Assembly: GCF_003075035.1 (NCBI RefSeq)
Contig: NZ_QCZE01000001.1
Location: 2,108,759 to 2,172,758, forward strand
DNA: 64,000 nucleotides
Direction of reading: 5' to 3'
DNA from: Zobellella maritima
GTDB lineage: Bacteria > Pseudomonadota > Gammaproteobacteria > Enterobacterales > Aeromonadaceae
This document shows, piece by piece, positions 15,440 to 24,331 of the stretch. Position 1 is the stretch's first letter. Each line of letters opens with the position of its first letter. The notes under the pieces were generated by a model. That model saw only the letters and a program-made list of their open reading frames with translations, ran no database searches and was not told the origin of the DNA. Made by a program: the position numbers and the translations under genes.

Positions 15440-16945
15440 ATGGCTGCGAAAAAACTGAACATCAAGGACAAATACCGCCTGCTGACCCGGGATCTGGACT
15501 GGGAGTTTTCCTACCAGGACCGCAAGCAAGCCTTTCCCTTCGAGGAGTTCGAGGGCATCAAGATCACCGACTGGTCCAAGTGGGAAGATCCCTTCCGCCT
15601 GACCATGGACGCCTACTGGAAGTACCAGGCCGAGAAGGAGAAGAAACTGTATGCCATCTTCGACGCCTTCGCCCAGAACAATGGCCAGCTCAACATCTCG
15701 GATCCGCGCTACGTCAACGCCATCAAGATCTTCCTGACCGGGGTCAGCCCGCTGGAATACCAGGCGTACCAGGGCTACGCCCACGTGGGACGCCAGTTCG
15801 GCGGCATCGGCGCGCGCATCGCCTGCCAGATGCAGTCCATCGACGAGCTGCGCCACGTGCAGACCCAGATCCACGCCATGAGCCACTACAACAAGTTCTT
15901 CGACGGCTTTCAGGACTGGAGCCACATGCACGACCGGGTGTGGTACCTGTCGGTGCCCAAGTCCTTCTTCGAGGACGCCCGCTCCGCCGGCCCCTTCGAG
16001 TTCCTGCTGGCGATCAGCTTCTCGTTTGAATACGTGCTGACCAACCTGCTGTTCGTGCCCTTTATGTCCGGCGCCGCCCACAACGGCGACATGGCTACCG
16101 TCACCTTCGGCTTCAGCGCCCAGTCCGATGAGGCCCGCCACATGACCCTGGGGCTGGAGATTATCAAGTTCCTGCTGGAGCAGCACGAAGACAACCTGCC
16201 CATAGTGCAGAAATGGATCGACAAGTGGTTCTGGCGCGGCACCCGGCTGCTGTCCATCGTGGCCATGATGATGGACTACATGCTGCCCAACAAGGTGATG
16301 TCCTGGAAGGAGGCCTGGGAGGTGTACTTCGAGGAGGCCGGCGGCGCCCTGTTCAAGGATCTGGCCCGTTACGGCATCCGCATGCCCAAATACAGCGAAG
16401 TAATCGAGAAAGAGAAGGAGCATATCTCCCACCAGGCCTGGTGGATCTTCTACAACTTCGGCCATGCCGCCGGTTTCCATACCTGGATCCCCACCGACGA
16501 GGAGCTGGACTGGCTGAGCGAGAAGTACCCGGACACCTTCGACAAGTACTACCGGCCGCGCTGGGAGCTGGCCAGGAAGATGGAGGCCGAGGGCAAGCGC
16601 TTCTACAGCAGCGGCCTGCCCCAACTGTGCCAGGTCTGTCAGGTACCCATGACCTTTACCGACATGGAAAACGACCCGGCCCAGATCAACTACCGCTCCG
16701 TCCTGCACGAGGGTGAGCGCTACCACATGTGCTCCGACGGCTGCCACGACATCTTCTGCGAGGAGCCGGAAAAGTACGTGCAATCCTGGCTGCCGGTGCA
16801 CCAGATCCTGCAGGGCAACTGCGGCGGTCCGGGTCTGGAGGAAGTACTGAGTGAGTACTACCGCATGAACCTGGGCGCCGACAACATGGACATGAAAGGC
16901 TCGCCCGACGAGCAACGCTGGAAACAATGGAAAGGCGTGGCCTGA
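15440..16945 (+). CDS. dmpN: Phenol hydroxylase oxygenase, alpha (catalytic) subunit DmpN
   Basis: 501 residues with a GGGAGG ribosome site. It is the di-iron catalytic subunit: the first ligand helix contains GVSPLEYQAYQGYAHVGR (E106) and DELRH (E136, H139), and the second pair includes SDEARHMTLGLE. A YHS-like Cys-rich C-terminal part follows (LCQVCQVPM, YHMCSDGCHDIF). It inserts one O2 atom into phenol to give catechol. A GC-rich hairpin (16962-16977) sits in the 51-base gap before dmpO and may tune expression. Confidence 0.97.
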   Translation: MAAKKLNIKDKYRLLTRDLDWEFSYQDRKQAFPFEEFEGIKITDWSKWEDPFRLTMDAYWKYQAEKEKKLYAIFDAFAQNNGQLNISDPRYVNAIKIFLTGVSPLEYQAYQGYAHVGRQFGGIGARIACQMQSIDELRHVQTQIHAMSHYNKFFDGFQDWSHMHDRVWYLSVPKSFFEDARSAGPFEFLLAISFSFEYVLTNLLFVPFMSGAAHNGDMATVTFGFSAQSDEARHMTLGLEIIKFLLEQHEDNLPIVQKWIDKWFWRGTRLLSIVAMMMDYMLPNKVMSWKEAWEVYFEEAGGALFKDLARYGIRMPKYSEVIEKEKEHISHQAWWIFYNFGHAAGFHTWIPTDEELDWLSEKYPDTFDKYYRPRWELARKMEAEGKRFYSSGLPQLCQVCQVPMTFTDMENDPAQINYRSVLHEGERYHMCSDGCHDIFCEEPEKYVQSWLPVHQILQGNCGGPGLEEVLSEYYRMNLGADNMDMKGSPDEQRWKQWKGVA

Positions 16946-16996
16946 TACGGGCCCTGCAACCGGGGGCCTGGGCCCCCCAACAAGGAGACAATCATC

Positions 16997-17359
16997 ATGC
17001 CGGTTATCGCACTCAACAAAGACTACAAGGGCGAAGTCAGAGACGCCCGGGCCAACTTCGGCGGCAATATCCTGGTGTACATCGGTTGGGATGAACACCT
17101 GCTGTTCTGCTCGGCCAAGACCTTTCCCCTGCCTCCGGCCATGACTTTCGGCGAGCTGCTGGACAAGGTCATGCCCGACGGCTTCGGCCAGCACCCGGAT
17201 TTCGCGCATATCGACTGGAGCCTGGTGCAGTGGCGGCTCAACGACGAGCCGCTGCATCCCTCCCGGGAGCAGACCCTGGAGCAGCTGGGCTTCGATCACA
17301 AGTCACTGCTGAGGTTCAGGACCCCGGGCCTCAATGGCTACAAGGGCACAGGCGTTTAA
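16997..17359 (+). CDS. dmpO: Phenol hydroxylase oxygenase, gamma subunit DmpO
   Basis: 120 residues, preceded by AAGGAG. It matches the DmpO family: PVIALNKDYKGEVRDARANFGGNILVYIGWDEHLLFCSAKTFPLP, then ADKVMP-like helix, DWSLVQWRLNDEPLHPS and a C-terminal YKGTGV. It is the third subunit of the (LNO)2 hydroxylase. The stop is nine bases before dmpP, whose ribosome site AAGGAGG overlaps the end of this gene. Confidence 0.95.
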   Translation: MPVIALNKDYKGEVRDARANFGGNILVYIGWDEHLLFCSAKTFPLPPAMTFGELLDKVMPDGFGQHPDFAHIDWSLVQWRLNDEPLHPSREQTLEQLGFDHKSLLRFRTPGLNGYKGTGV

Positions 17360-17368
17360 GGAGGTGTT

Positions 17369-18430
17369 ATGAGCTACGAAGTCACCATTGAGCCCACCGG
17401 CGATGTCATCGAGGTGGAAGACGGACAAACCATACTGGATGCCGCCCTGCGTCAGGGTGTGTGGCTACCCTTCGCCTGCGGCCATGGCACCTGCGGCACC
17501 TGCAAGGTACAGATCACCGATGGCTTTGCCGATGTAGGCGAGGCGTCGCCTTTCGCCCTGATGGATGTAGAGCGGGAAGAGGGCAAGGTACTGGCCTGCT
17601 GCTGCATACCGGAGTCCGATCTGGTGATCGAGGCAGATATCGACGTCGACCCGGATTTCGCCGGTCATCCGGTACAAGACTACAACGGCACCGTCACCGA
17701 GATCACCGCCCTGTCTCCCACCATACGTGGCATCCGCATCCAGCTGGATCGGGACATGGACTTTCAGGCCGGTCAGTACATCAACCTGCAGGTACCCGGG
17801 GTGGACGGCAGCCGCGCCTTTTCCCTGGCCAACCCACCTGCCGCCAGCAGGGAAATAGAGCTGCACGTACGCAAGGTGGAAGGGGGCAAGGCCACCGGCT
17901 GGCTGCACGAGCAACTTGAGGCAGGTGATCGGCTGGAGCTGTCCGGCCCCTATGGCCAGTTCTTTGTGCGCAAGTCCGACGACCGGGGCGCCATTTTCAT
18001 CGCCGGCGGCTCCGGTCTGTCCAGCCCCCAGTCGATGATCCTGGATATGCTGGCCGAGGGCGACAACCGCCCCCTCTACCTGTTCCAGGGCGCACGCAAT
18101 GTCGCCGAGCTCTACAACCGGGAGTTGTTCGAGCGGCTGGCCGCCGAGCACGACAACTTCCATTACATACCGGCGCTGAATGCGCCGTTGCCGGAAGACA
18201 ACTGGCCGGGTTTTACCGGCTTCGTGCACGAGGCCGTGGCGGATTACTTCAAGGAGCGCTGCGGAGGCAACAAGGCCTACCTGTGCGGACCACCGCCGAT
18301 GATCGACGCCGCTATTACCACCCTGATGCACAGCCGGCTGTTCGAGCGCGACATCCACATGGAGCGGTTCTTTACCGCCGCCGACGGCGCCCAGGAACAG
18401 CCCCGCTCCGCCCTGTTCAAGCGTATATAG
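17369..18430 (+). CDS. dmpP: Phenol hydroxylase NADH reductase DmpP
   Basis: 353 residues. An N-terminal plant-type [2Fe-2S] domain (Cys cluster in FACGHGTCGTCKV plus a later Cys in VLACCC) is followed by an FAD domain (SRAFSLANPP) and an NAD domain (FIAGGSGLSSPQSMI, AYLCGPPPMIDAA). It transfers electrons from NADH to the DmpLNO oxygenase in the cytoplasm. Only 13 bases separate it from catB, so ring hydroxylation and ring cleavage genes are probably co-transcribed. Confidence 0.97.
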   Translation: MSYEVTIEPTGDVIEVEDGQTILDAALRQGVWLPFACGHGTCGTCKVQITDGFADVGEASPFALMDVEREEGKVLACCCIPESDLVIEADIDVDPDFAGHPVQDYNGTVTEITALSPTIRGIRIQLDRDMDFQAGQYINLQVPGVDGSRAFSLANPPAASREIELHVRKVEGGKATGWLHEQLEAGDRLELSGPYGQFFVRKSDDRGAIFIAGGSGLSSPQSMILDMLAEGDNRPLYLFQGARNVAELYNRELFERLAAEHDNFHYIPALNAPLPEDNWPGFTGFVHEAVADYFKERCGGNKAYLCGPPPMIDAAITTLMHSRLFERDIHMERFFTAADGAQEQPRSALFKRI

Positions 18431-18443
18431 GGGATAAATCACC

Positions 18444-19598
18444 ATGAAGGAATTAAAGAGCGCGCCGGGAGATTGCCTGTCGGCAACCATTCAGTCTATC
18501 GAGGCAATGCTGGTCGACATCCCGACCATACGCCCGCACCGGCTTTCGATGACCACCATGGGCGTGCAGACCATGGTGATAGTGCGGATTAAGGATTCCG
18601 AGGGTCTCGAAGGGCTGGGTGAGGCCACCACCATAGGTGGCCTGGCCTACGGCCCGGAAAGCCCGGAAAGCGTCAAGCTGACCATAGATGGCTACCTGGC
18701 CCCCCTGCTGCTCGGCCAGCCGGCAGACAACATCAATACCCTGAGGGTAAGGCTGAACCGCAGCATCAGAGGCAACCACCTGGCCAAATCTGCCATCGAG
18801 ACCGCCTTGCTGGATATGCAGGGCAAGCGCCTGAACCGCCCGGTTTCCGACCTGCTCGGCGGCGCCGTGCACCGGCACATTCCCGTACTCTGGACCTTGG
18901 CCAGCGGCGATACCGCAAAGGATATCGACGAGGCCCTGAGCCTGATCACGGCCAGGCGCCACTGCGACTTCAAACTGAAGATCGGCGCCCGTCCGCTGAT
19001 GGACGACGTGCGCCATGTGGCAGCCATCAAGGCCGCCGTGGGCGACAGCGCCAGCGTGCGGGTCGACGTCAACCAGGCCTGGGATGAAAGCACTGCCGCC
19101 AAAGGCATGGCCGAGCTGCAGGCCGCCGGCATCGACCTGGTCGAACAGCCGACCCCGATGCAGGATCTGCCGTCGCTGGTGCGCCTGTCCGAAAAGTTTC
19201 ACCTTCCCATTCTGGCCGACGAAGCCGTGGCCGATGCCAGCGACATGTTCAGCCTGGCCTCCGCCGGCTTCGCCGGTGCCGTGGCCCTGAAGATTGCCAA
19301 GGCCGGCGGTCCCCTGCAGGCATTGAAAGTTGCCCATGTGGCCAGTGCGGCAGGAGTCGGCCTCTATGGCGGCACCCTGCTGGAAGGCACCATCGGCTCC
19401 GTTGCCGCGCTGCATGCCTGGTCCACACTCGAAAAGATTCATTGGGGGACCGAGATGTTCGGCCCGCTGCTGATGAAGGACGACATCGTCGTCAACCGAT
19501 TGAACTTTCATGACAACGGCGTTGCGCTGCCCATCGGCCCCGGCCTGGGCATAGAGCTGGATGAAGACAAGCTGGCCTACTACAGCAGAAAGCAATAA
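18444..19598 (+). CDS. catB: Muconate cycloisomerase CatB
   Basis: 384 residues of the enolase superfamily. A capping domain with SMTTMGVQTMVIVRI and EGLGEATTIGGLAYGPES precedes the barrel with the catalytic K-x-K in CDFKLKIG, metal ligand regions DVNQAW, EQPTP and ADEAVAD, and the C-terminal GTLLEGTIGS. It converts cis,cis-muconate to muconolactone, with Mn2+ or Mg2+. No chloromuconate-type features were examined further. It follows dmpP at 13 bases with GGGGAT before the ATG. It lacks an adjacent LysR-type CatR/CatM gene, unlike many cat clusters. Confidence 0.95.
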   Translation: MKELKSAPGDCLSATIQSIEAMLVDIPTIRPHRLSMTTMGVQTMVIVRIKDSEGLEGLGEATTIGGLAYGPESPESVKLTIDGYLAPLLLGQPADNINTLRVRLNRSIRGNHLAKSAIETALLDMQGKRLNRPVSDLLGGAVHRHIPVLWTLASGDTAKDIDEALSLITARRHCDFKLKIGARPLMDDVRHVAAIKAAVGDSASVRVDVNQAWDESTAAKGMAELQAAGIDLVEQPTPMQDLPSLVRLSEKFHLPILADEAVADASDMFSLASAGFAGAVALKIAKAGGPLQALKVAHVASAAGVGLYGGTLLEGTIGSVAALHAWSTLEKIHWGTEMFGPLLMKDDIVVNRLNFHDNGVALPIGPGLGIELDEDKLAYYSRKQ

Positions 19599-19648
19599 AT
19601 ACCGCCGGTTATACACCGACGAAAACATGTTCAGACGGAGAAAGAATC

Positions 19649-19939
19649 ATGCTGTTTAAAGTCGAGATGAAGGTGAATATCCCCCATGACATGCCGGCCG
19701 ACGTGATTGCCGACATCAAGGCACGGGAAAAAGCCTACGCCCAGGAATTGCAGACTCAGGGCAAGTGGCGCCACCTGTGGCGGGTCGCCGGCAGCTACGC
19801 CAACGTCAGCATCTTCGATGTCGCCGATAACGCCGAACTGCAGGAGCTGATAAGCCGGTTGCCCCTGTTTCCTTATATGGACATCGGTGTTGCCCCCCTG
19901 TGCCGGCATCCCTCGTCCATTCACGAGGATGACCGCTAA
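19649..19939 (+). CDS. catC: Muconolactone delta-isomerase CatC
   Basis: 96 residues, the family length, with GGAGAAAG before the ATG. Signature: MLFKVEMKVNIPHDMPADVIADIKAREKAYA..., WRHLWRVAGSYANVSIFDV, LISRLPLFPYMDIGVAPLCRHPSS. It isomerises muconolactone to 3-oxoadipate enol-lactone. It lies 50 bases after catB and 56 before catA. The next enzyme, enol-lactone hydrolase (pcaD), is not in the window. Confidence 0.96.
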   Translation: MLFKVEMKVNIPHDMPADVIADIKAREKAYAQELQTQGKWRHLWRVAGSYANVSIFDVADNAELQELISRLPLFPYMDIGVAPLCRHPSSIHEDDR

Positions 19940-19995
19940 TCAACTGCCATCCCCCACTATCAAATAACTAACAAAACACGCAAGGAGCTAGAGCA

Positions 19996-20925
19996 ATGTC
20001 AGTCAAAACCATGGAAACTCAGGAAGTCATCGAACTGTTGGAAAAAGTAGCAGGGTTCGATCGACCCGCTGGTAACGATAGAGTCAAGACCATCATCCAC
20101 CGTGTAATGCACGATGTATTTCAGATCATCGAAGATCTGGATATTACCCCGGAAGAGTTCTGGAGTGCCGTTTACTACATCAACGAACTGGGCAAAAACG
20201 GCGAAGCCGCCCTGCTGGCGCCGGGTCTGGGAATGGACAAGTATCTGGACATCCGCATGGATGCCGAAGACGAACAGGCCGGCCTGGCCGGTGGCACCCC
20301 TCGCACCATCGAAGGTCCGCTGTACGTGGCCGGCGCACCGATGAGCGAAGGCTTTGCCCGCCTGGACGACGGTACCGATACCGGTGCCGAGGTGATGTTG
20401 CTCAAAGGTGTGGTCACCGACGAGAACAACCGGCCGCTGGCCAATGCCATCGTCGATGTGTGGCACGCAGACTCCAAGGGCGCCTATTCCTACTTCGATC
20501 CCTCTCAGAGCGAATACAATCTCCGCCGTCGCATCAAGACCGACGCCGAGGGGCGCTACCTGGCACAATCGATCATCCCGTCTGGCTACGGCTGCCCACC
20601 CGAGGGCTCGACCCAGGCACTGCTTACCCAGCTGGGGCGTCATGGTCAGCGCCCGGCACACATCCACTTTTTCATCTCGGCACCGGGCCACAAGCACCTG
20701 ACCACCCAGATCAACCTGGCCGGTGATAAATACACCTATGATGATTTCGCCTTCGCCACCCGCGATGAACTGGTGGTAGAAGCGCGGCCGGTGACCCATT
20801 CGGCACAAGGCGAGCGCCATGGCGTGACCGGGCCGGTCACCGAGGTGGAATTCAACATTCAGCTGGTGTCTACCGACAGGCAGGACCGGCAGGCAATGCA
20901 CCAGCGTCAGCGTGTGATGGCATAA
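19996..20925 (+). CDS. catA: Catechol 1,2-dioxygenase CatA
   Basis: 309 residues with CAAGGAGC before the ATG. It is an intradiol dioxygenase with an N-terminal helical linker domain and C-terminal beta core. Fe(III) ligands are Y164 (GAYSYFD), Y198 (PSGYGCPP), H222 and H224 (RPAHIHFF), nearly the same numbering as in Acinetobacter CatA. It opens catechol to cis,cis-muconate. It is the last gene of the apparent nine-gene phenol operon, followed by a hairpin at 20961. Gene order catB-catC-catA behind dmpKLMNOP gives a complete phenol-to-enol-lactone route. Confidence 0.97.
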   Translation: MSVKTMETQEVIELLEKVAGFDRPAGNDRVKTIIHRVMHDVFQIIEDLDITPEEFWSAVYYINELGKNGEAALLAPGLGMDKYLDIRMDAEDEQAGLAGGTPRTIEGPLYVAGAPMSEGFARLDDGTDTGAEVMLLKGVVTDENNRPLANAIVDVWHADSKGAYSYFDPSQSEYNLRRRIKTDAEGRYLAQSIIPSGYGCPPEGSTQALLTQLGRHGQRPAHIHFFISAPGHKHLTTQINLAGDKYTYDDFAFATRDELVVEARPVTHSAQGERHGVTGPVTEVEFNIQLVSTDRQDRQAMHQRQRVMA

Positions 20926-20960
20926 GCAGACATCTTAACGCGTTCAATTAGCGAACAAGG

Positions 20961-20988
20961 AATCGACCGGCCCAGAGGCTGGTCGATT
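20961..20988 (+). terminator. Phenol operon terminator hairpin
   Basis: Stem AATCGACC / GGTCGATT with an inner GCC/GGC pairing, 35 bases after the catA stop and followed by AT-rich sequence. Confidence 0.65.
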
Positions 20989-21408
20989 ATTCCTGTTACC
21001 ATCAACCGCCACGATGACCTCGATAAGTGGATTCGCATCTGGCAGAAACCGGCCCTGCCATCTTCCCATGAGGAATCCCGCCAGCTTTATTACTCAGATA
21101 ATCCCGAATAACCGCTTGAACAAGGGATGCCGGAACAGATAGTAAGAAAACTATTACATCGGCTGATGGCACTCTCTTCTTTCATCTCCGCCACCCTCTG
21201 ATAATAGATGCCCCCTTGTCGGAAGAAGAAATAGGTGCCGCTTTTACCGGTATTGGCTTTTATCATCGTCTCCACTCCGGTGGCCCATAACGCAGGGCTT
21301 TTTTGCATGGATGGCTTGCGGCTGACAGCTCAAAACGAATAGGCTGGATCCGTCACTCGCTTTGCGCAACTATTAAGTCCAAATGACGCTGACTTAGGGA
21401 TGAAAGCC
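20989..21408. other. Intergenic region, possible minus-strand small ORF
   Basis: About 420 bases between the catA terminator and the CitE-like gene. On the minus strand, an ATG at 21266 preceded by GGAGACG could begin a 58-codon frame ending at 21090 (MIKANTGKSGTYFFFRQ...). It has no recognised family, and I do not call it as a gene. Nothing else is visible. Confidence 0.3.
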
Positions 21409-22254
21409 ATGAATCTGAGCACATTGCAGACCCTGTTGTTTGTACCGGCCAACCGCCCGGATCGTTTTGCCAAGGCACAACACAGTGGCGCCGATGCGGT
21501 GATTATCGATCTGGAAGATGCGGTTTCCACAGTGGGCAAAGACAGCGCCCGGGCTACCCTGGCCGCCTGGCTGGACAGCCAGCCGCCCGCATCCGTGCTG
21601 ATCCGCATCAATGGCACCGACACGCCCTGGTTTAACAACGATACTCGCCTGTGCCGCTCGCCAGCCGTCGCCGCCGTAGTGCTGCCCAAGGCGGACGATC
21701 CCCTGGCCCTGGCGGAGCTGGCCAATGCCACCGACAAGCCCCTGTTGCCCTTTATCGAGTCGGCCAGGGCCTTTGCCAACCTGGCCGAGATCGCCGCCAC
21801 TCGGGGGGTCGCCCGCCTGCTGTTTGGCAAGCTGGATCTGGCGGTCGACCTGGGCATGGATTATCCGCCCCCCGCCGGCCAGGATCCCCATGAAATGGCG
21901 TTTTTGTTCGCCCGCAGCCAGCTGGTGCTGGCCTCCCGCGCCGCCGGCCTGGCCGCGCCCATCGATGCCATCTATCCCCCCATCGATGACCCTCAGGGAA
22001 TCAAGTCCTATGCCCAGCGTGGCCTGCAGCTGGGTTTTGGCGGCATACTGCTGATCCATCCCAAACAAGTCCCCCCCGTGCTTCAGGCATACCAGCCCTC
22101 CACCGCCCAGATAACCTGGGCCAGACAGATCCTTGCGGCGGAAGAAGCTTCGCAGGGGGCGGTCGTGGCCGTCGGCGGCGCCATGGCCGACGCCCCCGTG
22201 ATGGCCCGGGCCAGGCGTATAATCGAACTGAGCGATGCGTTCCCCCGCGCCTAA
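21409..22254 (+). CDS. CitE-like HpcH/HpaI aldolase/lyase family protein
   Basis: 281 residues from ATG 21409, which has AGGGA about 8 bases upstream; ATG 21400 is also possible. TIM-barrel lyase of the CitE family: TLLFVPANRPDRFAKA, DAVIIDLEDAV, LIRINGTDTPW, VVLPKADDP, PFIESARAFANL, and a C-terminal GILLIHPKQV. Family members cleave or form acyl-CoA esters of malyl, citramalyl or citryl type. No citrate-lyase alpha or gamma subunits adjoin it, so it is a stand-alone CitE-like enzyme. Substrate unknown. Confidence 0.88.
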   Translation: MNLSTLQTLLFVPANRPDRFAKAQHSGADAVIIDLEDAVSTVGKDSARATLAAWLDSQPPASVLIRINGTDTPWFNNDTRLCRSPAVAAVVLPKADDPLALAELANATDKPLLPFIESARAFANLAEIAATRGVARLLFGKLDLAVDLGMDYPPPAGQDPHEMAFLFARSQLVLASRAAGLAAPIDAIYPPIDDPQGIKSYAQRGLQLGFGGILLIHPKQVPPVLQAYQPSTAQITWARQILAAEEASQGAVVAVGGAMADAPVMARARRIIELSDAFPRA

Positions 22255-22337
22255 GTACAGAAATCAACGACAGCGGGATAAAACGCGCCAGTTTTCGGAT
22301 ACAATCCCCTTTTTCATCGCGATAGAGGGGAGCCGTC

Positions 22338-22712
22338 ATGTTGGTAAAAGCGTTACGTAATGGGATTGGGGGCATTATGGTGGTGGGCGACCTGCTGACC
22401 CGCCCGGCCAAGCAACGGCGGACGCCCGAGGCCCAGCAGCAAATCAACGAGGCGTGCCGGCAGCTGGCCCTGTATCAGTTGCCACGGTGCCCTTTCTGCA
22501 TCAAGGTACGCCGGGCCATGCACAAGCTGAACCTGCCCATCGAGCTACGCAATGTGAACCCGGGCTCTCCCCACAGGGAGGCACTGCAGGCCGGCGGCGG
22601 ACGAGTCAAGTCCCCCTGCCTGCGTATCGAGGAAAACGGCGAAAGCCGCTGGATGTACGAGTCCAATGACATCATCGCTTATCTGCAGCAGCGCTTTGGC
22701 CAGCAGGCCTAA
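22338..22712 (+). CDS. Glutaredoxin-domain protein with N-terminal extension
   Basis: 124 residues, preceded by AGGGGAGC. About 45 N-terminal residues containing a short hydrophobic stretch (IGGIMVVGDLL) and a basic/polar linker lead into a thioredoxin-fold domain. That domain has active site LPRCPFCIKVRRAMH, the cis-Pro region VKSPCLRI and YESNDIIAYL. It resembles YbbN/GrxA-like membrane-associated glutaredoxins or GST N-domains. It probably performs glutathione-dependent disulfide exchange. Whether the N-terminus anchors it in the membrane is uncertain. A Nudix gene follows ten bases later. Confidence 0.85.
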   Translation: MLVKALRNGIGGIMVVGDLLTRPAKQRRTPEAQQQINEACRQLALYQLPRCPFCIKVRRAMHKLNLPIELRNVNPGSPHREALQAGGGRVKSPCLRIEENGESRWMYESNDIIAYLQQRFGQQA

Positions 22713-22721
22713 GCCACTGGC

Positions 22722-23165
22722 ATGAAGCAGACACGCCCGGCCATCGGCGTCGGCATCATCGTCAGCCGGCCCGATGGCTTGATCCTGGTCGGCAAGCGGC
22801 AGAACAGCCATGCCCCCTACTGGTCAATCCCGGGCGGTCATATGGAGCTGGGGGAAAGCTTCGAGCAGGCAGCCATCCGGGAGCTGGCGGAAGAAACCGG
22901 CCTGCGAGTGAGCACGCTCAGCGTCGTGGGGCTCACCAACAACCTGCACACCTGGCGGCAGGAAGGTGTACATTCCATCTCGGTGATCCTGCATGCGTCC
23001 CTGCATTACCATGCCGAACCCCGCCTGCTGGAGCCGGACAAATGCACCGGTTGGCGCTGGGTTGATCCCCGACAACTCCCCGAGCCCCATTTCGAGGCCA
23101 GCAGGAAGGGCGTTGCCGCCTACCTGAAGGGACTGTTCTATCAACCGGAAGAGAACCAACCATAA
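22722..23165 (+). CDS. Nudix hydrolase (NUDT15/MTH1-like)
   Basis: 147 residues. The Nudix box is complete: G-x5-E-x7-REL-x-EE-x-GL, seen as GGHMELGESFEQ...RELAEETGL. It is preceded by IGVGIIVSRPDGLILVGKR. The extra segments SIPGGHMELGE and VSVILHAS-like strands resemble the nucleotide diphosphatase (NUDT15-type) branch. It would hydrolyse nucleoside diphosphate derivatives with Mg2+. Probably co-transcribed with the glutaredoxin gene (9-base gap). Confidence 0.9.
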   Translation: MKQTRPAIGVGIIVSRPDGLILVGKRQNSHAPYWSIPGGHMELGESFEQAAIRELAEETGLRVSTLSVVGLTNNLHTWRQEGVHSISVILHASLHYHAEPRLLEPDKCTGWRWVDPRQLPEPHFEASRKGVAAYLKGLFYQPEENQP

Positions 23166-23203
23166 CAGCAGCCCACCTCAGGGATACTGTCAACCGGTTC
23201 CGG

Positions 23204-23971
23204 TTATCTTATTTCCGCCTTGTAGCTAAATTTATCCGCCCGGCCAATGGTACGCCGATATTCGATCATGCTGTTGTTACGGGTATAGGTATGACGAGTC
23301 AGTACAATAACGGGTGAGCTCTGAGGAATGCCCAATGTTTCTGCCGTCTCCTGGTCCGCGCTCTCGGCCGTCAGGGTTTCTTCGGCCCTGACCACCGGCA
23401 CGCCATACTTTTCAACCACCAGGGCATACAGCAAATCGGGAATGCGTATGGTATCCCTTTCCAGCCCCGGCACTATGTCCGGATCCCACCAGCAGTGCTC
23501 TATCAGAATTGGCTGGACATCGCTCAACCCCAGCCGCCGGATATAGAGCAGCTCACAAGATGACGCTTTCCCCAGCAGGCGGCATATCTGCTTGCTGCCG
23601 GTTTTTAGCTGCCGCTCCTTCACCTCTTTCCTGATCCTGACTCCCTTGCCGGTTTCATCACCATAGGAAAAAAAGCGAAAGAGGCTGTTGTTGAAGTCGA
23701 TCGCGGAAACATAGGTTCCCTTGCCCTGGTGACGGTATAACAATCGCTCGTTGACCAGATTATCGATGGCTTTTTTTACCGTTCCCTGGCTGACATTCAA
23801 CTGCTCTGCCAACTGGGGCTCGGACGGGATAAGATCACCGGGTACCAGGCCCCCCGCTTCTATCGACTTGAGCAGGAAATTTTCAACCCGCTTGTACAGT
23901 GGAACATGCCTGTTCCCGCTGTTGTCCCGCATATCCCGGGAATCGCCCGTTAGCATGTCGAAATGCGCCAT
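23204..23971 (-). CDS. GntR-family (HutC/UTRA) transcriptional regulator
   Basis: 255 residues from the second ATG (23971), chosen because GGTGGA precedes it; the first ATG (23989) has no ribosome site. N-terminal winged helix: VPLYKRVENFLLKSIEAGGLVPGDLIPSEPQLAEQLNVSQGTVKKAIDNL. The UTRA ligand domain follows, with ILIEHCWWDPDIVPGL and SSPVIVLTRHTYTRNNSMIEYRRTIGRADKF. It lies on the same strand just downstream of the TTT/acyl-CoA cluster. The palindrome TCATATAyATGA is found 138 bases upstream of its own start and at two places in that cluster, so it probably controls the cluster and itself. Confidence 0.9.
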   Translation of the reverse strand: MAHFDMLTGDSRDMRDNSGNRHVPLYKRVENFLLKSIEAGGLVPGDLIPSEPQLAEQLNVSQGTVKKAIDNLVNERLLYRHQGKGTYVSAIDFNNSLFRFFSYGDETGKGVRIRKEVKERQLKTGSKQICRLLGKASSCELLYIRRLGLSDVQPILIEHCWWDPDIVPGLERDTIRIPDLLYALVVEKYGVPVVRAEETLTAESADQETAETLGIPQSSPVIVLTRHTYTRNNSMIEYRRTIGRADKFSYKAEIR

Positions 23972-24109
23972 GTGATTCCACCCATTCATTAAAGCAACAT
24001 GGAAAAACGCGCCCGAGGCAAAACAGGACTCAGGCCCCTGGCCTCAAGGCAAGGTTGATTCTGGTACTGGCCATCATCATAGCCATGCTATCTCGGCATA
24101 ACAAGAAAT

Positions 24110-24121
24110 TCATATATATGA
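24110..24121. promoter_or_regulatory. Candidate GntR operator (autoregulatory copy)
   Basis: Perfect 12-bp palindrome TCATATATATGA upstream of the gntR start. It differs by one base from the palindromes at 27344 and 30652. Confidence 0.5.
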
Positions 24122-24286
24122 TTTATTGGATAGGCACTGATACCCAGTTAACAGACATTAAATGCCTGTTTCCAACAGTGCTGCAGAGTAAAACTCCGCT
24201 CACGGAAACACCTGAAAATGCTGTTTTTAAAGCACTGGAACCGGGACAATCAGCACGGTAGTGGAATATCAGGTCCCGATAAATCA

Positions 24287-24320
24287 GCCATCCTTGCCGG
24301 TCCTGGCCGGTAAGGATGGC
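24287..24320 (-). terminator. Terminator of the TTT/acyl-CoA operon
   Basis: Long stem GCCATCCTT-CCGG / CCGG-AAGGATGGC, 12 bases past the acyl-CoA synthetase stop on the minus strand. It separates the operon from gntR. Confidence 0.65.
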
Positions 24321-24331
24321 ATTATCGATGA

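Noticed and set aside
15422-17299. Long open frame antisense to dmpN and dmpO (about 625 codons)
   Set aside because: The sense strand encodes clear phenol hydroxylase subunits with ribosome sites and catalytic residues. The antisense frame is low-complexity (Val/Gly/His/Gln-rich), as expected from GC-rich codon bias.
20926-21111. 61 sense codons in frame after the catA stop codon
   Set aside because: The frame stays open to 21109 but contains no start codon or ribosome site, and the operon's terminator hairpin lies inside it. It is probably chance, although a stop-codon read-through or an ancient extension cannot be excluded.
21090-21266. Possible 58-codon minus-strand gene
   Set aside because: A GGAG-like motif precedes the ATG, but the product matches nothing and has no structural signature.
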